Shown: positions 58,840 to 64,000 of the stretch, piece by piece
Position numbering within the stretch: position 1 is the stretch's first letter
How the letters are laid out: each line of letters begins with the position of its first letter
Source: Platerodrilus igneus
Taxonomy: Eukaryota; Arthropoda; Insecta; Coleoptera; Lycidae
Length of the DNA stretch: 64,000 nt
Assembly (NCBI GenBank): GCA_036346225.1
Contig: JARFIW010000966.1
Span: forward strand, 2,480,001 to 2,544,000
Direction of reading: 5' to 3'
Notes under the pieces: generated by a model
Seen by the model: the letters and a program-made list of their open reading frames with translations, nothing else
Database searches by the model: none
What the model was told of the DNA's origin: nothing
Translations under genes and position numbers: made by a program

Positions 58840-59390
58840 ACAAGGGAAAAGTGCAAAAGATACAAAAAGAAGATTAGCACAAGGTCGTGATATACTTAAC
58901 AAGCTACTATGTTCAAAAACAATAAACATAGAAACAAGGAAAGATTGTTAAAAGCATATGTGTGAAGTACAGCACTGTACGTCTGTGAAACCTGAACACT
59001 AGGAGCAGCGGGCAGAAAAAATATAGAAACCGTTGAACTGTGGTGCTAGAAACGTATGAAGATAATATCATGGACAGACAAAATTAAGAATAAAGAGGTA
59101 CTAGAAGTGGTAGGGAAAGGAGAAATATGTGTAAAACAGTAAAAAATAGGAGAGTTAGGATGATTTGATCACATTCCAATACATGAGAGAATAGTGCGAC
59201 ATACCTTAAAAATAGAGAAAGAAAAAAGAGAAGTAGAGGTAAACCTAGATCGACTATTGCACACAGGTAGTAAAAGATATAAGCTGTGGGAGTTTTAGGA
59301 AATGTGTAGGTTATCTCAGAATAGAAAATAATAGACATACACCTCCAATCAGTTATAGGCCTGAACGTCTAATGATTATGACAGTGAACG
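58840..59390 (+). mobile_element. RTE-like LINE, copy 3 (3' fragment)
   Basis: It repeats the end of the same LINE: TGGACAGACAAAATTAAGAA, the GRGKPR-like region and the 3' tail with GTAGGTTATCTCAGAATAG. It follows copy 2 with only about 40 bases between. Confidence 0.8.
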
Positions 59391-61235
59391 TCTAACAATT
59401 CTAAGAGTTAATTCCAAGTAATATGTAGTTCCTTTGTTTAGACTTTTGAGAATTTTGATGTTATCTTTTTTGCCTAATTACAGGGGCATTGAAATCATTA
59501 CATTCTGTACTACAAATCTCCTACTTTACTCTTGATACCTTTAATGTGCATTTCTGTTTGCATTGTATCTGTCTCTAATACTTCATTTCCCGTACTTTAA
59601 CATTACCTCTTAGCGATTGCGATTTTGGAAGAAATTGATGAAGAAAGATGTGCTGAAATGAAAAGTGTCTGTGGTATCGAAGTGAAATTGAAATCAAATA
59701 AAAGGCGATGCTTTCGTTTGTCTTTGTTTTTCAATTACTATACATTGCTTGTATATTAAAACGCGAGAAATGATTTTGCAGCTAATAATTTTTTATCATT
59801 TAGAAACAGTCCTGATTTGTGCTATTGGTATCTTCAACCAGAAATGAGCGGTTGGCGTCCTACAGCAAAGCTTCTTAGACATATTATTACCTGTAAAGTT
59901 TGCGTTACGTTATTAATTTAGATTTGCCCTAACTACAGTGATGAGGGAGTGGGGTCCTAGAGCGGAAGGTATAAAAGATAGAAAAATTCGAAATAAAGAT
60001 AATGATAAAAATGGCTGAAATGCAAACTATGTTTCAATATTTTCTTACCTCGAAAGCCTTTTTCATGTTATAATTAAAGGGTGACAAATCGTTTTTCTCA
60101 GGTCTCTCTTTAATATTAACACTAAAAAATTAAACCTATGCTAATATACAACGTTATTGTCCCTTTTTTGTATGTTATTTGTATGAGTGTTGTAGTATGG
60201 TATTGTTTTTATGTCCTTGCTTGTCGAGGCGAATCATTCCTTTCTATTGTAGATTATCTTGTTCATGGGAAATGCATACGAAGTGTCTTGCAACACTTAA
60301 AGTTTTTACAGTTTTGGTTTTAAAATCAGATGTCGGTCTGGATTACTAGGCCCACAATGTATGCAAAAGAAATAATGTTATATCTTATCTATCTTAATTA
60401 TTTTAATTAGTTTTATAGAAACAAAATTTGAAATATCGTTTTTAATTAATATTAATTATTCGTGAGTGATATCTATTATAGAAGGCGCGTCCATATTTTA
60501 GTTCGTGCATTCAAATTTACTAAATATTTCTTTCCCATCTAACTTATAGTTAGCAAAACACAACGTGTTATAATATGTAGCTACTTACTGGTGTACGCCG
60601 GTATTGTTTGTAAGAAATTGACTCAGTAATTTCTGGACAAAACAGATATAGAATCGTATTAGTCAAATGTCGTCTAGTTGTCTTTGTACCTGGCTTTGCA
60701 TATTAAAGTCAGGTATTAATTTATCGACAGTTTTTATGTTTACCAAGTAATTAATTGTTTACACCTAACATAGGTTACGTTTGTGCTATTTTTAGTACAA
60801 AAAGCAAATTTATAGCAATTTGTGCGTTGTAGTTGTCGAAATAGGATTGTTAGTGTTGGAAATTTTATGTATTTAGTTTTAGGTTTAAGATGATTTTACC
60901 ATTAAAATATTTCTTGTTTATTCAAACATCATCGCAATGACATTAAAAATCGCAACTCGCCATTATAAGCAATTATTTCTTTTTGTTTTCTGCATTTCTC
61001 TGTCCTACTGAATGTTTTTATAATAATCATAGGTACTAATAAGAACTTAAGAACCATAGCGATTTGACGATTTTATCAAACCAGAGCATTATAATTGGGG
61101 CTGATTTTTTTGGAACCTGCTTAACTAAGCAGCTTTGCACTGCTCCGTGGACCTCTCGTGCCTGGTCGGTTCATATCTGTCAAGTTTAATTACAGCGGAG
61201 TCGCTCAGCTGATCTTACAATGTACGGAAACATTT
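59391..61235. other. AT-rich DNA, no gene seen
   Basis: A GATGAGGGAGTGGGGTCCTA motif at 59940 echoes GTGCGGGAGTGGGTTCCTA at 17102, suggesting an old dispersed repeat. The 61-codon plus frame at 60138-60323 is hydrophobic but unsupported. Confidence 0.4.
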
Positions 61236-61480
61236 TATAATCCCGACACGGTACGCTTGAAAAATTTTAGACGAGCATTTTTTACAAAAATACTCCCTCG
61301 TTCGGATGAGAAATAAAATGGAGGTCCTGTGTGTAAGTGTTGTTACAAACATTAAAGATCCCTACCTTGCTTGGTACCGCAAGGGTTCGGCAAAATTCAA
61401 AAATTTTTCAAGTAAAAAAAACACGGTTTCTGGCCAATGTAGTACCTTTGAGTGGCGCATTGGAAAATCACATGTAGAAG
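61236..61480 (+). mobile_element. tRNA-derived SINE, 5'-incomplete copy
   Basis: The body starts at CCCGACACGGTACGCTTG and runs to GCATTGGAAAATCACATGTA. The tRNA-like head is displaced or replaced (a GCTCCGTGG piece lies at 61142). More diverged than the copies at 20477-21105. Confidence 0.75.
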
Positions 61481-61670
61481 AGATATTTTATAACATAAAA
61501 AATTAATGAGTGAGAAGTTCTCATTTGACGATGATGAAGTCTTAATAGACCTGGTGAGAGAGCACCGTTCGTTATCTAGTGCTGGCTGTAAAAGCTCTAA
61601 AGGTTTGATTTTAAAAACAACATTTGGATAGAAATAAAGTAAGAATAGATTTTACTATTTATGTAGAAAA

Positions 61671-61674
<4 letters not shown>

Positions 61675-61711
<37 letters not shown>
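61675..61711. repeat. (TA)n microsatellite
   Basis: A pure TA run abutting the outer end of the Polinton-like terminal block. Confidence 0.9.
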
Positions 61712-61714
<3 letters not shown>

Positions 61715-62480
61715 TTTCTAGGAATTTTCTAGATAGCATCACTCCTTAAGACGGTACCCCAATTTTAAGATTTTTTTACCAACAGCGATTTCTGACTGTT
61801 CCTATAAATTTTTTAGCCATGGACCACATCAAATTGGTCTTGAATTTCACGCAGAATCCGAAACTGTAAACAGATTTAAAATCCGACCACCCCTTACCGT
61901 TTTACACATATACCCTCAAGCGAACATATAAAAGATTATTCTTGTTTCTTTTAAGATAAATATATCTTGTATTGGTGTCAATTAATATTAGATTTTTACA
62001 ACTACCTGAATTTCTAGGCATTCTTTAGATAGCATCACTCCCTAAGGCGGTACCCCAAATTTAAGATCTCTTACCAGCAGCGATTTCTGACCATTCTTAT
62101 AAATTCTTTAGCTACGGGACACATCAAATTAGTCTAGAATTTTACGCAAAATCCGAATCTGCAAACAGATTTAAAATCCGATCACCCCTTACCGTTTTAC
62201 ATACATACCCCCTAGCGAACATATAAAAGATAATTTTTGCTTCTTTTAAGATAAATATATCTTGTTTGGTATCAACTATTATTAGATTTTTTTTAGGGAG
62301 TCCAAATCTCTAAATAAATTTTGAATAGTGCCACCCCTTACAAAGTTACACTTTTAAAGGCCCCAAACCTCTAAATTTTTGCTTATTTATATTTAACTCC
62401 ATTTTTAAAACCTTTTTTCGCTACCCAAGGCATATGCTTAAACCAACCATTTCCCAAAAATCTAAAACCGCTGGAATTTT
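61711..62480 (-). repeat. Terminal subrepeat block of a Polinton-like element (left end)
   Basis: Read in reverse it matches 2972-3560: TAACTTTGTAAGG, GATTTTAAATCTGTTTGCAG, and TTGATACCAAACAAGATA. It holds two units of about 297 bp (starting GAATTTCTAGG at 61711 and 62008 on the plus strand). An extra AACATATAAAAGAT block is present here. It is inverted relative to the copy at the window's left side, while the genes in both copies read plus. Confidence 0.65.
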
Positions 62481-63425
62481 AGAAATGAACCCTTTATAAG
62501 TCATAAGTATCAGATATTTAAAACCATTTTCAAACAATAATGTTCTGTTTTTAGAATAATGTAAAACATTCCAATGTAATGTGCTTTTAATATATAAATG
62601 GGAAAGTCGAGTTTAGCAACAACAACCACACTCTTTAATTAGAATACTCAAAAAACACGACTTTTAAAATTTAAGCACACAAAAGTTTAATAATTTATTA
62701 CATCCGATTTACAGTTCAATAAACTAATACAATACAATTTTTACATTGCAAACTATAACACTATTTTATTTTCTTCGTGTAGCCGAATCCAAGCAGCTGA
62801 AAGTACCATGTTAAAAAAAGACGTTAATGTGCTGTTTAAAAAGAAAAGAAACGCGTTTTTGGTCAATAAAATTTAATTCCGTTATTTCAACAATATGTTT
62901 TACCATCCAGCTACACCGCGTGAAGGTAAACACATGTCGCCAGTAGCGAAGGAATTATTAAGGATGTGGATGGTGGGTATGTTTTATAACTAACTTACAT
63001 GCTACTATATACAATATATTCATATATAAGTAACTATCCTATATCTTTATGCCTCCATGCGTAGGTTGATATGCTTTCAGGGATGAGGTAACGCTTGTCA
63101 TCATTGCCCGATAAACTAATTTTATTAATTCACTGTGTGTACGAATCGTGTTTTCTACTCCGGATTGATACCATCGTACTCATCAGGGCATCTCCATTAT
63201 TAATGGCTACATCCTTAAACCTACTCATACTAATCCCATATATCGATGCGCACCCCTGCCCAGTCTGACCTAGGTCGGATTACAATTCGAAAACCTAGAC
63301 GGTCTCTATGTATCAAACTATTGGTTAGAACAGGAGATAGAGGACTTGGGTGGCGATTTAAATTTTAAGTTGCGAATAAAATTAGATAAAATTAGAACCA
63401 CTCCATAAAGAAAGGACTGTCTTCT
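62481..63425. other. Leader region of the second Polinton-like copy, no firm gene
   Basis: An ATG-started 32-codon frame at 62898 reads FYHPATPREGKHMSPVAKE. It is short but peptide-like and could be an exon or a small gene; a GTAAAC donor-like site lies inside it. A GC-richer stretch at 63160-63330 has no open frame. Confidence 0.35.
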
Positions 63426-63828
63426 GTGTATAACTTTGTAGGAAAAGAAGGTATCGAAAGCATTAATAAAAAATTTTTTAGTACATATTTTACACAATCT
63501 GCAACACCATATTCTACAATTCCAACAGAAATAGTCATTTCGGAATTGGGGTTGAAAGATACGCATAACATTCGTCCGGAGGTTGTACGACAACGCGTAA
63601 ATATTGGCAGTAAACTCTATCCGTTTAGGCAAAAAGAAATTGCCCCATTATGCACGCCATACGCTGTAAGTGGAAGAAAAACAGCTGGAATTAGAGGAAA
63701 TGGATGCAAAAAAGCTAAAGTTGGACTACATGGAAAACACTGCGACAACACGCAAACAATACAAAGATGTGTTAGACAAAGGACATCTTATTAGCGAAAA
63801 TGAGGAAGAATGGCATATAACATAAATG
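63426..63828 (+). pseudogene. Small Polinton-like gene with coiled-coil-like tail, frameshifted
   Basis: The first part reads GIESINKKFFSTYF, IPTEIVISELGLKDTHNIRP (about 63445-63600). After a frameshift before about 63670 the second part reads EEKQLELEEMDAKKLKLDYM and ends EEEWHIT at a TAA near 63824; it is rich in charged and Leu residues, as in a coiled coil. I do not know the protein. Its place near the element's terminal repeat and directly before the HIFPKA block suggests a structural or accessory gene of the element. It is not reconstructed. Confidence 0.5.
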
Positions 63829-64000
63829 AACTAAGGAATGCGGGTTTCGTAACCTGGCGTACACCACACGCAAAAGGGTGTCGCTAAAGATTTTATATTT
63901 GCCTAGTAAAGAACCTTTCGGATCATTTAAAACAGAGGGTCATACAACCCATAACTACCATATATTTCCAAAAGCGGTGGACATACAACTACGCAACAGT
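63822..64000 (+). pseudogene. Polinton-like gene with HIFPKA block, truncated by window edge
   Basis: It starts NELRNAGFVTWRTPHAKG, shifts frame twice, then reads LPSKEPFGSFKTEGH and YHIFPKAVDIQLRNS up to the window end. The last block matches the one at 1936-2000 in the first element copy. Confidence 0.55.

Overview
The window is AT-rich nuclear DNA from an arthropod, most likely an insect with a large, transposon-filled genome. Only one piece of ordinary host gene is recognisable: a 146-bp minus-strand exon at 28149-28294 with consensus splice sites. From memory of the protein family it matches the stretch just before the first PH domain of still life (sif), the insect Tiam1-type Rac exchange factor. 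On that reading nearly all of the 64 kb is two introns of one gene (at least 28 kb downstream of the exon and 35 kb upstream), filled by mobile elements of many classes.

Layout. 1-3960: the right-hand part of a Polinton/adintovirus-like element. It holds decayed pieces of a protein-primed DNA polymerase B region, one intact 275-codon gene with its own TATA/initiator promoter, and a terminal block of subrepeats. 5614-8789: a Penelope-like element with two pseudo-LTRs, RT and GIY-YIG remains. 14231-16599: a complete but dead hAT (Buster-type) transposon with an 8-bp target duplication. 19090-20145: a reversed L1/Tx1-like LINE piece. 20477-21105: two head-to-tail tRNA-derived SINEs. About 22840-25910: an RTE-like LINE whose RT catalytic box is deleted. 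25790-27250 and 28735-29900: two arms of a large inverted duplication of LINE 3' tails that brackets the sif exon; one arm holds a later SINE insertion.

31464-42837: a minus-strand transposon-type ORF split by two LTR elements, a 5.3-kb element without recognised coding capacity (31851-37160) and a Ty3/gypsy element (37302-42414). The second junction closes exactly in frame, and the first closes in frame if a 5-bp target duplication is assumed. 43318-44085: two tandem arrays rich in GGAACAA. 46004-51584: a fold-back element with long inverted ends around about a dozen ~310-bp units, each made of two related ~155-bp halves. 51985-53600: a piggyBac transposase remnant. 54314-55359: a mariner remnant. 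About 56000-59390: two more RTE-like LINE copies. 61236-61480: another SINE. 61711-64000: the left end of a second Polinton-like element that runs off the window, with its terminal subrepeats inverted relative to those at 2972-3960.

The elements are mostly pseudogenes. The parts worth attention are the inverted repeat around a splice-competent exon, which could favour circular RNA or exon skipping; the intact 275-aa gene with a C-terminal DSGxxS motif; the two Polinton-like ends; the dimeric fold-back satellite; and the ORF that records two nested insertions. All family assignments are from reading the sequence; no database search was run.
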